Shown here: positions 1 to 10,440 of the stretch, piece after piece
Layout: every line of letters starts with the position of its first letter
How positions within the stretch are numbered: the first letter of the stretch is position 1
The notes under the pieces: generated by a model
Seen by the model: only the letters and a program-made list of their open reading frames with translations
Told to the model about the DNA's origin: nothing
Databases searched by the model: none
Made by a program: the position numbers and the translations under genes
Origin: Chrysopilus asiliformis
Taxonomy: Eukaryota; Arthropoda; Insecta; Diptera; Rhagionidae
NCBI GenBank assembly: GCA_964034945.1
Contig: OZ035960.1
Location: 52,384,706-52,448,705 of the forward strand
Direction: 5' to 3'
Length of the DNA: 64,000 bases

Positions 1-614
1 ATATCTGTGGTCGCAACCCAACAGTTGGAAAACCGTGTCCTAGACATGGTCGAACAAAAATGAACAAGGAATGTCTTTCCATAAAAAAAACGTTACGTGA
101 TTTTTTATTGTTTATATGGGAATTTTGTTGAACCCATGTCAGGATTGAAACAAACCGCCACCCCTTTTTGGTAGCCTTCATCCACGCCACTTTCATTATT
201 TTTTTGTCCTTCGGCTACTCATTTTTCCAGTTTTTGTTATTAGTACTAATTTTATATGGATTTTAGCTTTCCATTGAGTCTATATTTTGATTACCTTGAA
301 GAGAAACATTTCTATTATTTTAAAGGCGCCGGAAATAGGTTTTTGTTTTCGACATAAATGCAATAATTTACCCGCGTATTTATAGATTGGAAAAAATTAT
401 TATAAGCGCTTCGTAATTTGTTAAGAAATTCAGGACATATTAGGTTTTGAAGGTCTCTAGTTAGAAACGAAAGTTTCGCTTCCTTCTCTAAAATTATTTT
501 AAAGTTCCACAAAAAATTCAGGACGGATATGACTTTGTTGAAACTTTGATTTTATATATTAAATGCTAAGGGCTCCTCCGAGTTTTATTTTTTTTTTAAT
601 TGAAAATAAGATTA
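1..614. other. No gene recognised
   Basis: AT-rich sequence with only short chance reading frames. No splice-linked coding similarity or repeat ends were recognised. Confidence 0.5.
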
Positions 615-622
615 CAGATAAA

Positions 623-1762
623 TAGGGCCCGGATTTAAGGCACTTATAAAATGGGAAAAAAGGCAGGCAAAAAGGCAGTATAAAAGACTGAATAAGCATT
701 AATTTTTCAAAAAAAAGGCATTTATTTAAACAAAAGGCATTTTCATTACACGAATATTACATATCATGTATCACAAAATTGAACGCAGAACGCTTGCAAA
801 AAATTTCAGATAAATTAAATTCATATAAATAAATTTAAAAAAATATATAAAAAGCTAATAGCCGTATAAAGAGCCTCACTTCATTTAAGTAATATAAGTG
901 TTCGCTGCTTTTTACCTACAACTTGTGATAGTGACGTTACTTTAGGTGCATTAAGAATCATAATAGGTAATACGGATCTAATACTGATTGCAAGAAATAA
1001 TTAAGTGAACTAATAAAACTTACCTAAAAGTTCTTTTCTAATCCCCGAAATTGTTTCTAAATAGCAGGTTTCCAATTCTTTCGTAACGTTGATTCATCTG
1101 GAATTTTTTCATGGCAATATTTTTGAAAAAAACTCTTTCAAAATATAATTATTCAATTTCCAAAGTGGAATATTTGCTTTAACAAATGCCATACATAAAT
1201 CTCTAAAAAATTATGAGTCGCTTCTTCTGCTGATTGCATTTTTGAATATCCCGACTTTTTTTGAACTTGCTTTCTGCAATAAATTCTTGTGTATGGCAAT
1301 TTTTATGTGTTGTGTCACAAAATACTTTTTTGAATGATTCACTACTTTTTCGCAAATTTTGCAGAAAAGCAAACTCCCGTCTGTCGAGAAACAGTCTTTA
1401 CCAAATGTATTTACAAGGTTCACGAGTATAAGGCGGTTTTCTCGTGTGATTTTTGGCATTTCTAAGATTTCAATTTACTACCAAAACTAAACTGATCGTA
1501 CATTGGCGCAACTGTCATAAATATAGGCATTGCCAAATCAAAAAAAAAATAATGATAATTTTTATGGGTACTTAAATTACCCTAAAAGGAATTTATAAAT
1601 CTTTTTAAGATCGGAATTATTAAAAAAGGCATTAAAAAAAGGCTAAATGGTCGAAAAAGTGGGAAAATAAGCAAAAATGCCTAAAAGGCAGTTATTATAC
1701 AAAAATGAACGAAAAAAGCAAAATAGGCAAAATGCCTTTTTGCCTTAAATATCCGGGCCCTG
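623..1762. mobile_element. Non-autonomous hAT element with perfect 8 bp TSD
   Basis: The ends are inverted: the left begins TAGGGCCCGGATTTAAGGCA and the right reads, in reverse complement, CAGGGCCCGGATATTTAAGG. Both sides carry the same 8 bp flank, CAGATAAA (615-622 and 1763-1770), the length produced by hAT transposases. The word AAGGCA recurs near both ends as a subterminal repeat. The interior keeps only a zinc-finger fragment of the transposase, so the copy cannot move by itself. Confidence 0.85.
1211..1459 (-). pseudogene. hAT transposase N-terminal BED-type zinc finger fragment
   Basis: An 82-residue frame starts MPKITRENRL and contains C33-x2-C36-x14-H51-x5-H57, the spacing of a BED/CGBP1-like zinc finger. 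In full-length hAT transposases this domain is N-terminal and binds the element ends. The RNase H-like catalytic core and C-terminal dimerisation domain are absent, so this is a remnant left by internal deletion of the surrounding hAT element. It could be a small expressed peptide, but nothing in the sequence supports that. Confidence 0.6.
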
Positions 1763-1770
1763 CAGATAAA

Positions 1771-2638
1771 CTATGAGCCATAGTTATCTTACCCATGGGA
1801 CAATTGTACCTATGGTGCAATTTTGATTCTGTGTTCGTCATTGGGTAGGTCGTCTCCCTATTTTCGCCTACTAAAATTGATCGAACCTCTTGTCGGTGAA
1901 TCCCATGGTCACATCATAGATGTATATCAACTTGAAAGTCATCTTCTGCCTTATTAAAATATTCTGACGTAACTATTTACAAAACGAGGTTAACATTTAT
2001 TGCAATCATATGAGTTTACAGGTGTTTTCCTTTTAATTATGCACGATTTATGGTTTAAACAGAAACAAATTCTGAAATTTGAAACATTTTGTATAAGAAA
2101 TGTTAAAAATATAAATCGTGGAACGAAATTATTAATGAAATGAAAGTTTTTTCTTGTCTGAAAATGTAATAATTAAAAAAAAAATGCTAACACAAAATTT
2201 CAAAGGAAAACTCTCGAACTGTGATTCAATTACATCACTCGAGACGATTAGACATCTAAGGAAATGTTATTTGATGTCCCTACGACGCCCAGTTAGATCG
2301 TTTTTTTTTAAATAAACCAATCTAAACAGACAAAAATAACCGGATTTTATTATAATTAAGTTATTTTTCACTATCAGAGTTGAGATTTGTGAAGTTTGGA
2401 TCAGAAATAGATAAATAAATCCTGGAAAACATCACAGGTGCACCACGATGAACCGATTGATTATCATAAACAGAAATGGAAACACAGTTCGCGTGAATGA
2501 CAAAAATATTCGTGGTCAACACAATTATTAAGATTACAAATTGAATTTTATTGTTTTTTTTTTGTCCCGGGAATCCATTGAATAGTAAAAAACCGAAAAT
2601 TTCATCAGCAAATGACTCAAATCGAAGAAAAATAAATA
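1771..2638. other. No gene recognised
   Basis: AT-rich with long A and T runs. No coding similarity or complete repeat was seen. Confidence 0.5.
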
Positions 2639-2893
2639 CAGGCATCCCTCGAGTTACGCGGTACTTGAGTTACGCGAATTTCGAGTTACGCGGAAAGAAA
2701 TTGCGGCAGTGCTCGAGTTACGCGGTACGGTTTTGGAGCAATTTTTATTTAAAAAGAAAATATTGTAATTATAGATGATTGTTTTTATATAAAAAAGACA
2801 ATACGTATGTATTGTTTTGCACTAATCCTAAGTCTTCACTTACGCGGTTTCGACTTACGCGGAACCAATTAACCGCGTAACTCGAGGGAATTA
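2639..2893. mobile_element. Pogo/Tigger-like MITE with GTTACGCG ladder
   Basis: The left end has CCCTCGAGTTACGCGG and the right end CCGCGTAACTCGAGGG. The terminal word GAGTTACGCGG recurs internally at about 2661-2725. A TA precedes the left end. The design (TA target, CCTCG-like terminus, internal copies of the end word) resembles pogo/Tigger MITEs. It carries no transposase. Confidence 0.55.
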
Positions 2894-3229
2894 TACACGT
2901 AAATTACACTTTATAAAATAAAAAACTAATAAAACTTTGACGTAAATTAATTTCATTCACCTATATTTTAAAATTTTCTGTATTGCATAACAATAACAAG
3001 TCTTACTCCACACAATCCTCTAAGCCGGCTCAGATGACGGTGAGTCAGCTTCCGTGCCAGAAATAGGCTCCTAATAGGGTTCAAGGCAAACATGCCTCAC
3101 CTGTTGGGGGAAATTTGGACGTGAAAACATCCACAAAAATAATATAACATTTGTTATATTATTTTTTTGCAGTCCTATAAGCCAAGATATTCCAATAACA
3201 ATAAATATATTTCATCCATCGAAAATCGT
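2894..3229. other. No gene; AT hairpin and one GC-richer island
   Basis: A 15 bp-arm AT hairpin (TAATATAACA loop TGTTATATTA) sits at about 3136-3168. About 3010-3115 is higher in complexity than its surroundings and is not assigned. On the minus strand it has a short acidic frame, EPISGTEADSPSSEPA then stop. Confidence 0.4.
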
Positions 3230-3382
3230 TTAAAGCCCAAATCAGACTAACGATTGCGATTACGATTGAGGTTCCTCGACCAATGAGATCAAAGCATTCA
3301 TGTCTCTATCGTTGAAAGCTTTGATCTCATTGGTTGAGAAGCTTTAATCGTAATCGCAATCGATAGTCTAAATTAGGCTTAA
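3230..3382. mobile_element. Short palindromic TTAA MITE
   Basis: TTAA at 3230-3233 and 3379-3382 flank a foldback of about 145 bp. Its arms share CGATTGCGATTACGATT and GACCAATGAGATCAAAGC (reverse complement on the right). The TTAA target suggests piggyBac-type mobilisation. There is no coding capacity. Confidence 0.6.
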
Positions 3383-3650
3383 GAAAATTCCCACTGTCCA
3401 GAGAGATGTCACGCCCATTTGACAGTTGAAGTCGAGCATACCTTCTGTTATTTTATCATTGGTAAACCCTTCGATTAACACTAACTGCTACGACAGTTTT
3501 AAGCCTTTTTCGAATATTTAGTTGTCAGTCAAAAAGGCACTAAGAGAAAAAAAATTGAAACAAAATTATACCTAAATGTTATTTTATTACAAAAAAATGT
3601 GTGCAACTACAAAAAATCGTTGCGGTTGCAGCGAACACTTTAACACATTG

Positions 3651-3765
3651 ACTGCCATGGCTATCATTTTTGATAGCCAGTGAGCCATGGCTATCATTTT
3701 TGATAGCCAGTGAAAATTGGCACTATGATTCATGAGCGGCCAAGGCTATCATTTTCGATAGCTGG
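3651..3765. repeat. Three short hairpins GGCTATCATTTTTGATAGCC
   Basis: Three near-identical 20 bp palindromic units (third with a CGATAGC variant) lie just inside the left end of the nested piggyBac-like MITE. Each can form a 7-8 bp stem. They are likely subterminal repeats of that element. Confidence 0.7.
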
Positions 3766-3818
3766 GTCTACAATCTACATGCATACATACATACATTCAT
3801 ACATACGTACATTCTACA

Positions 3819-4094
3819 TCCCTGCCAAATTTTTGTCACTAACTTTCCTACACAACCATGGCAACAAACCCACACAACCACTTTTTTGCGGTTTGGTAAG
3901 TAAAAAAAGAACGAAAATCATACTCTAGATGACATGCCACTGACGAGTCATCGGGGGTGTCATTATGTACGATTTATATATAATGACCAAATCTACCACC
4001 TCCGAACAAATGTCATAAGAGAATTCCCATGACGGTCACCAGATATGTCATAATGACGTCCTCGATGACGCCCTGATGACAAATTTGGCAGGGA
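3819..4094. mobile_element. MITE with TCCCTGCCAAATTT ends
   Basis: The left end is TCCCTGCCAAATTTTTGTCA and the right end TGATGACAAATTTGGCAGGGA. It lies inside the nested piggyBac-like MITE. GATGAC/GTCATNN words recur internally. No clear TSD was found, so the superfamily is unknown. Confidence 0.6.
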
Positions 4095-4274
4095 TACGTC
4101 TACATGTATTGGCATCTCCCTTACATTTTTGCAAAATTGGTCTGGCAGTCAACGTGTTAATAATTTTCATTGTGGCCATTGTGTACAATTAGGTGTCAGG
4201 TCTTTTTGACTGACGTGGCAGTTAGAGTGTTAAACTTGGCTTTTCCGAAGCCAGACCTCTCGAGGTACCTCAAA

Positions 4275-4708
4275 GACGCTGTTTTGCCAGCGCTGCTAGA
4301 TATTGGGTTAGTAGCGCTGGCAAATAGCAACAGCAGGCAGCGTACTGAGAGGGTTCACACGATTTATAACTTAGTAGCGCTGGCAAACAGCAAAACCGTC
4401 GTTTGACATTTGAATTTGGGCGATTTTTTAAATAATAAACGTAACACACAAATTTAAATGAATAAACGTAAAATAACAACTTAAAATAAACAAACTTTTC
4501 CACTTATCAGACTTTTGACAGCTCAGTAACCATGCAACAGGGTCACGTGATCCCTAGTAGCGCTGGCAAAGTAGAACGGTCTCTACTTCAATAGCGCTGC
4601 TAAAATCATCGCGCTGCTGCTGTTAGTAGCAGCCTACTAGGGTTCACACGGTGCTGCTGAAACGGATGCTAACAGCCAAACAGCTAGCAGCGCTGGCAAA
4701 ACAGCGTC
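4275..4708. mobile_element. MITE with AGCGCTGGCAAA repeats
   Basis: Near-perfect terminal inverted repeats begin GACGCTGTTTTGCCAGCGCT. The word TAGCGCTGGCAAA recurs at about 4310, 4375, 4558 and 4690, and AGGGTTCACACG occurs twice. There is no coding content. Confidence 0.65.
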
Positions 4709-4721
4709 GTGTGACTGCCGC

Positions 4722-4850
4722 ATTAGAGAAAAAAAATTGAAACAAAATTATACCTAAATGTTATTTTATTACCATAAAATGTGTGCAACTACAAAAAATC
4801 GTTGCGGTTGCAGCGAACACTTAAAGAATTTTCATTGTTTCACTGTACAG
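4722..4850. repeat. Direct copy of 3543-3642 (piggyBac-like interior)
   Basis: About 100 bp starting AGAGAAAAAAAATTGAAAC repeat the interior of the outer piggyBac-like element with very few differences. The copy lacks the nested TTAA MITE. Confidence 0.75.
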
Positions 4851-4977
4851 GGTGAGTCAGAACTACTGTCAGCAAATAAAAATGCTGTAAAAATAAAAAA
4901 TTGTACGGATTTCAAAGAGTAATATGTTTTGGAAAAATTTTACTTGACCGAAATCCGAGGGTTTGCAAAAACACACT

Positions 4978-5884
4978 CACCCTTGTTCTGAGATACGGCG
5001 TTAGCCCGCTAAACGTAACGCATTCGATTCGATTCGCTACGCGATCGGTGTTCTGAAAAACGGCGTTTGCTGTTTAAAAATACGGCAAACATCGCATGCA
5101 AACGAAGTGTCAAAAATCAGCTGGTTATGTTTGTATCTGGGTTGATAGCCATTTCAGTGCAAGTTTTGAAAGTAAAACATGGATTTCACGGTGCCAATTT
5201 ATTTATTATTGAGGCAGGAGGAGCAAAGAATTCTTCTGAGAAATTCTTCGAACGTCATGAATTTAAGTGAAGAAGCGTGAGTATAGAGAAAAAGTGTAAC
5301 TTCCAATTCATATAAGTTTTTTTTCCTAGCTTTAGGAAGGATTTTCGGCTGAGAAAAATATCATTTTTATATGTTCTGAGGAAATCCTTTTTTGGTGGTC
5401 CCAAGCTGGATAATTTATTTGATATCGATTGCCAGATTGCCTGAACCTCTGCCACTGGTCTTCGTGAGTAGCCCTTCGCTATATCAGGGTGCTCCTTCAT
5501 TGCATCAATCAAATCGTTGAACTGAGAATTATTTGTTGAATTTTTATTTCGACTCCTATTTGACAAATACACTTGTTATTTCATACTTAAATATATATTT
5601 CCATTATTTTCTATTAACATTTTAATTGATTACAAAACTTTCAAAACCTGAAACTGTCTGCAATATCCACCAAACGCGAGAAAACTCAAGTGAGCAATTT
5701 AACCTCAAATATCAGCTCCCGGCGAATCTCAGAACAACGAAAATCGAATACGTTGCGAGGCGTTACTCCGCGTTGAACTCAAACGAAACGTTGCGTATTT
5801 CAGAACACCGAAAATGCGATATCGAGTGCTGATCGAGTAAATATCGAGCAAACTAACGTAACGCCGTATTTCAGGACAAGGGTG
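4978..5884. mobile_element. Harbinger-like element with 3 bp flank
   Basis: The ends are inverted: CACCCTTGTTCTGAGATACG on the left and, in reverse complement, CACCCTTGTCCTGAAATACG on the right. A 3 bp ACT lies on both sides (4975-4977, 5885-5887). The words CGTAACGC and TTCTGAAAWACG recur internally. The Myb/SANT-like fragment inside fits PIF/Harbinger, although ACT is not the usual TWA target. Confidence 0.6.
5255..5572 (-). pseudogene. Myb/SANT-like DNA-binding domain fragment
   Basis: Residues about 18-60 read QFNDLIDAMKEHPDIAKGYS, then a linker, then IWQSISNKLSSLGPP. This is the helix pattern of the Myb/SANT-like domain found in the second ORF of PIF/Harbinger transposons and in zeste-like regulators. 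After GPP the frame drifts into unrelated sequence, so the copy is frameshifted or truncated. It lies inside the inverted-repeat element at 4978-5884 and is most simply its broken DNA-binding protein. Confidence 0.55.
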
Positions 5885-5970
5885 ACTTTTACTAGGACAA
5901 TTTGGGGTCACAAATCTCATAAAAGTGGTTTAAAATGACCGCTGACACCGTTTTCACAATAAATTTTCAG
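5885..5970. repeat. Dispersed repeat shared with 60325-60410
   Basis: It shares TACTAG.ACAATTT.GGGTC.CAAA and CTCATAAAAGTRGTTTRAAA with 60325-60410 in the same orientation. Two copies exist in the window; the family is unknown. Confidence 0.6.
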
Positions 5971-6169
5971 TACAACTCTTGACCGAAAACATGCCATATT
6001 TTTCGGTAAAAAAATCAACAAAAACTAGGCGGGGCGGTGGGAAAAAGCGGGATGGAGCAAAAAAGTCTGTCCGCTCTGGGGGGTCCGCGCCAGCGGCCAT
6101 TTTGTTGATTTCCGAAAAGAAGAAAAGGAAAAAGTGTGATAGAAATTGTGCCTATGAGTTGGGCAAAAT

Positions 6170-6867
6170 CCCAGCAAGATTTTAGTAACGTGTTCAACTA
6201 CAAATGCAACACTTCGCATCTGTAGAAGGATGTAAATGTGCGTGTAGTGGTGAAGTATTCTTATTTACTTTCGCATCGCCATTGGACGAAGAGAGACAAA
6301 CTAATGTCATTCCATCCAACCATTCTGTTCTTGCATGAACTTTTGTTATTCCCAGTGACATATCTGCGAAAGCAACATCGAATGATTTGGGAATTCCTTA
6401 ATTTGAACTCGGATCTTCAAATTGTGGAATTTCCACTCGATGTTGCTTCCGCAGAAATTTCATTGGGAATAGCAAACGCTACTGCTTCCCCAAATGAGGA
6501 TCCGGAAAACACAAGAAATGAGGATTCGGAAAACATTTTAATAAAAATAAAATTATCGGAGTATTTTGTTACCAGTAACGCTAAAAGTAACACATGTTAC
6601 TTTTAGCGTTACTGGTAACAAAATATTCACATATTTCGTCTCATTTCATCTCACACCTAATAAGCATAAGGCTGTCTCGTTTCTACATTGCTAGAGCAAG
6701 ACATACTTATATACGTTTGGTGTTGGAGTAAGTGCGATAGACATTCACACAGATTGTCAATTGCACGTGAGTTTTTTCCCAACGCTCTAAGAAGATTCAC
6801 GCATAGGGTAACAGTGAATTATCACGTTACTCCACTAGTTACGTAACTAGTTCCGAATCTTGCTGGG
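6170..6867. mobile_element. MITE with CCCAGCAAGATT ends
   Basis: The left end is CCCAGCAAGATTTTAGTAAC and the right end AATCTTGCTGGG, with AT on both sides. Inside are further inverted segments: TTATTCCCAGTGACATATCT near 6350 against AGAAATTTCATTGGGAATA near 6455. The 122-residue frame at 6238-6606 is chance sequence within this foldback. The ATCCCARGCAA terminus resembles the MITE at 16243-17340. Confidence 0.6.
6562..6625. repeat. Perfect 30 bp hairpin with 4 nt loop
   Basis: The arms 6562-6591 and 6596-6625 are exact reverse complements (left arm contains TTACCAGTAACGCTAAAAGT), with loop ACAT. It is part of the surrounding MITE. Confidence 0.85.
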
Positions 6868-7052
6868 ATGTAATTACATTAACAATTACAGAATTACAAT
6901 TACAAAAGTAATTGAGTAAGCAATTACAATTATATAATTGAAAAAGTAATTGAGACCAACAATTACAAATTATACGTAATTGCAATTGTGGATTTCAATT
7001 ACTTTTCTAGTTACGTAATTGTAATGTAATTGTAGGCAAAAAATTACAAATA

Positions 7053-8203
7053 CAGTGTGACCTCGGTAAACGCAACCCTCGAAGAACGCAACTCCTCCGT
7101 TAACGCAACACCTAAAATTTTACACTGTTGGCTCAATAAACGCAACTTCCAAATAAGGTTGACTCGATTAACGCAACTTTTTATACCCGTATGGTGAAAC
7201 CAAAGGGTATATTAACTTTGCCTTACCGTTTGTAACGCCAAGATCTCGTCATCGCACAAAAAAATGAATTACACCAGTGTGTTTAGAATGATGAAAAAAG
7301 TTGAATTTAGCATGTCCGTCCGTCTGTCCGTCTGTCCGTCTGTCCGTCTGTCTGTCTGTCTGTCTGTCCGTCTGTCTGTCCGTCTGTCTGTGGCGCGGAT
7401 TGCGGGCGCACGGATTGAGCTACAGACTTGAAATTTGGCACAGGTCCGTTTTTCGTAAAATGCGAGGCTAAGTTCGTTAATGGGCAAAAATGGACCATTA
7501 GGGGGGGTACCCCCCATACGAACGAAAAAGTTTTTTTCGAATATCTCAAACACGGTGCATCTTATCAAAAAAGTGCAAGAACAAAAGTTGTTTAGGACAT
7601 GATTCTACATTAAAGTTCCATACATCAAAATCCAATTGGAACAAGTTTTAAAAAAATCTTATTGGAAAATTTGAATTCAAATGAAATTTTGATACGCCGT
7701 TCAATTAAATCACCATACGGGTTTTCAATAATTGCCAGATTGGCAATTATAGCTTTTGTTATGTTTTATAATCTGATACTGTTTCGGCCAAAAAAAAGAT
7801 AAAAAATAGTTACAGGAAATCTTTTATTGACTTTATTCTCTGCTCCTTGTTTTTATTTATTAAAGAATGACTGTTACAAAACAAGTCTGCGCCAACAAAA
7901 AAAAAAACACACGAAAATTAAAATTGGCAGGCAATCGTGCAATTTGTGTATGGCGAGATTATAAACTCTCAAAGTGGAATTTTTTAATTGGATCATAATA
8001 TTCCAGTTGATTGTAAATAATTTTGCTGCGTAAAAACTACGTTACAAATGGTAGAGATTTTATCCTATTTTTGGAGCTGTTATATTGTTTAAGAACTTAT
8101 GTTTCCCTTTTTGACAGATAATGTTGTAACTCGGTTAACGCAACTGACTCGGTTATTGCAACAGGCTCTGTCTACTATAGTTGCGATTATCGAGGTCACA
8201 TTG
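7053..8203. mobile_element. Pogo/Tigger-like MITE with TA TSD
   Basis: The left end is CAGTGTGACCTCGGTAAACG and the right reads CAATGTGACCTCGATAATCG in reverse complement. TA lies on both sides (7051-7052, 8204-8205). The internal word AACGCAAC recurs. CAGT..GACCTCG..AA is the pogo/Tigger terminus style. A Helentron copy is nested inside. Confidence 0.75.
7178..7768 (+). mobile_element. DINE-1/Helentron-like element
   Basis: The 5' hairpin is TATACCC...GGGTATA. The subterminal inverted repeat is ACCCGTATGGTGA / TCACCATACGGGT. A GTCY microsatellite lies at about 7315-7392 and a 3' hairpin TTGCCAGATTGGCAA sits just before the end TTTTGTTATGTTT. This architecture is that of non-autonomous Helentrons. 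It is inserted in the pogo-like MITE without a TSD. Confidence 0.75.
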
Positions 8204-8515
8204 TATATGAAAAAGGCAAATGTTAACACAGACAATTAGAATATGTTATATAAAAAGTGATAAAGAGCTCTTGCTCTTCCTCCGCATGTGAAAATTTAAA
8301 ATAGAATCGATATTTGAGGCAATACTCTTTAAAACGAACGCATATGATTCTCTATTTTTGGGAAATTGCATAAAAATGTATTTACCTGTAATTCTAACTA
8401 TAAAAAACTCATAATTAAATTACTTGTAATTGAAAAACAAAATAATTACAGGTAATTAAATTACTCGTAATTAAACTATATGTAATTTAATTACTTTGTA
8501 ATTAATTGCGCCAAA

Positions 8516-9490
8516 CTCTGGTTCCAATGGATCGCTGCTAAAACCGATTTACTTAATATGGAAAAGCCAAACAGTACGTGATACGCTGGGTCAATGATTC
8601 AAAAATCTCTTCAATGGCTATCAGCTTTTGTTATGAAATCAATTTGCACCAGATGGCCATTGAGACCTTAATTATATTTTCACAGAGATCAAAGTAATTA
8701 GTAATCATCGATTGAATATAGGTTTGTCGTATGTATAAGGGGATTTTTACATTTATACATCAAAACTTGACTTAATATTGAATTATTTTTTATTGCTTTT
8801 AGTCAGTGATATATTTTCATTATCTCGGATTATTCAATTAATGTTAAATAATTTGGTAAATGCCGACAATGATAAAGAAGTGTGGAGCAATAAGTGAATT
8901 AATGCTAACACTGAACAACAGATTTTTCGCTGCCAAAGATTCTACAATCTATTTAGGATACTTTGACGTTTATTTTTGAAAAATAAACTTTTTTCATCTT
9001 TTTTCAAAAACTAGAGCCAATCTGGCCAAATCACTTGCATATTCGGAATCAGTAACGTGAAATTATCCTAAAAAGATTAAAAAATCTTTGGCCACACAAA
9101 AAAAGTAGTTTTTTGTCGGGTAATGTAATTGATATCAGTTCAATTATATCAATTTGAAATACCCGTCGACTCGGTGCGATAAATTGAATGAATCGTCAAC
9201 ATCGTAGGGTGCATAGTGTGTAGCAAAAATTTGTAAGACAGACTTCTAACAGAAAACCTTAACCGATGTGAACGCGATTTTTTTTGCCAAATTTTTGGAA
9301 CCAAATTATTCTATAACTTACTTTGTGGTCTTGATGCTAAATATTGGCCATTATTTTCAAAATATGGTAATATTTCCCTTTCATGCAGCTTAGCTCTTAT
9401 TTATGCATCTTTTGAGTCTTTGCCACAAACTTTTGTAGATGTTTTGGTAATTAGCTTTACGCATCATTCCACGGATTGAGTGTGACACGG
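8516..9490. other. No gene recognised
   Basis: AT-rich sequence; no coding similarity, splice-linked frame or complete repeat was seen. Confidence 0.5.
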
Positions 9491-10082
9491 AAAGGGACTA
9501 GCCGGATAACCATGGGAAAACGGCCTAAGAAGATATCATCTTGAAACTTTTACCAGATGTTGGTACTAAGGTCCTTAGTGTTTCTGCAAAATATGAATCC
9601 TGTACCCCCCTTAGTTTTGATGGGAGAGGGGTTTAAAGCAAAATATAAAAGTATTTTTTTCTCGAAAACGGCTGAACCGATTTGGATGAAAAAAATATAT
9701 ATTGTACAGACCAATGGGGCAATGTTGTAAAAAAATTAAAAAAAAAAATTGAACAAAAAAAAGTGGGTGAAAAAAAATATTGAAGTTTTAAAAAAAAATT
9801 TTTTCTTAGATCCTCTTAATTGACCACTCTGAGTTTTTGTCGAAAAAATCCGTGGAAAGTGTACTTTCAATATATATATATACGGGAATGGTCACTGATG
9901 TGGAACTTTGCGAAATTCACGCATATATGTGTGTCTACCCTATGTATCTCCCACTGTACTTTTTCCTAAAGTTACTCCAATTGGATTTTGATGTATGGGA
10001 GATTTGTGTAAAACCGTATTTTAAATATTATTTACTTTTGGAACTTTTCTGTACGACGTACCGTTCTCATGATATTGGCTTT

Positions 10083-10338
10083 TTTATACCCGTTTGGTGA
10101 AACCAAAGGGTACAACCGAAAACGTTTTTTTGCGAATATATCAAAAACGATGCATCTTATCGAAAAAGTGCAAGAACAAAAGTTTTTTAGGATATGATTC
10201 TACATAAAACTCCCATATATCAAAATCCGATTGGAATAAGTTTTAAAAAATCTTATTGAAAAGTTTGACTTCAAAGTGGAATTTTGATACAACTGTTCGC
10301 TGTTCACTTAAATCACCATACGGGTTTTCAATAATTGC
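10083..10338 (+). mobile_element. Internally deleted Helentron fragment, left palindrome arm
   Basis: It starts TTTTTATACCCGTTTGGTGA and jumps directly to the ACGAAAACGTTTTTTG.GAATAT segment, lacking the GTCY block, then ends in CAATAATTGCCA before the final hairpin. The same deletion appears in the right arm. Confidence 0.7.
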
Positions 10339-10440
10339 CACTTTTGAACACCATATATCACCATATATGTTATGATATTATTTAAGAACATCACATGTAT
10401 ATATGGATTATAAGTTAATTGTAGTTTAATATACTATATA

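Larger units (their letters stand above)
3640..4160. mobile_element. PiggyBac-like MITE nested in the outer element
   Basis: It is flanked by TTAA at 3640-3643 and 4157-4160. The ends are TTAACACATTGACTGCCA and TGGCAGTCAACGTGTTAA. The related copy at 4724-4850 lacks this insert (its sequence runs GCGAACACTT straight into AAAGAATTTTCATTG), which acts as an empty site and confirms the nesting. Confidence 0.75.
3475..4233. mobile_element. PiggyBac-like non-autonomous element (outer)
   Basis: TTAA flanks both ends (3475-3478, 4230-4233). The left terminus is TTAACACTAACTGCTACGAC and the right reads TTAACACTCTAACTGCCACG in reverse complement, followed on both sides by a GTCAGTCAAAAAG subterminal inverted repeat. 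A second TTAA element is nested inside. No transposase remains. Confidence 0.7.
6868..8515. mobile_element. Element with GTAATT-rich subterminal blocks, split by insertions
   Basis: Blocks of degenerate AATTAC/GTAATT repeats lie at about 6868-7050 and 8376-8510, on either side of the pogo-like element. This suggests one transposon whose ends carry many transposase-binding words. Termini and TSD were not resolved. Confidence 0.4.

Noticed and set aside
6238..6606. 122-residue frame on +
   Set aside because: It lies wholly in an inverted-repeat MITE, ends in the perfect hairpin, and has no recognised domain.
7269..7568. Frames containing Thr-Asp-Arg repeats at this and other Helentron copies
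   Set aside because: They recur at each Helentron copy because of the shared GTCY array; no protein is implied.
9837..10100. 87-residue frame duplicated in the palindrome as a possible gene
   Set aside because: The duplication is explained by the palindrome. The composition is hydrophobic and low complexity, and part of it overlaps the Helentron fragment.
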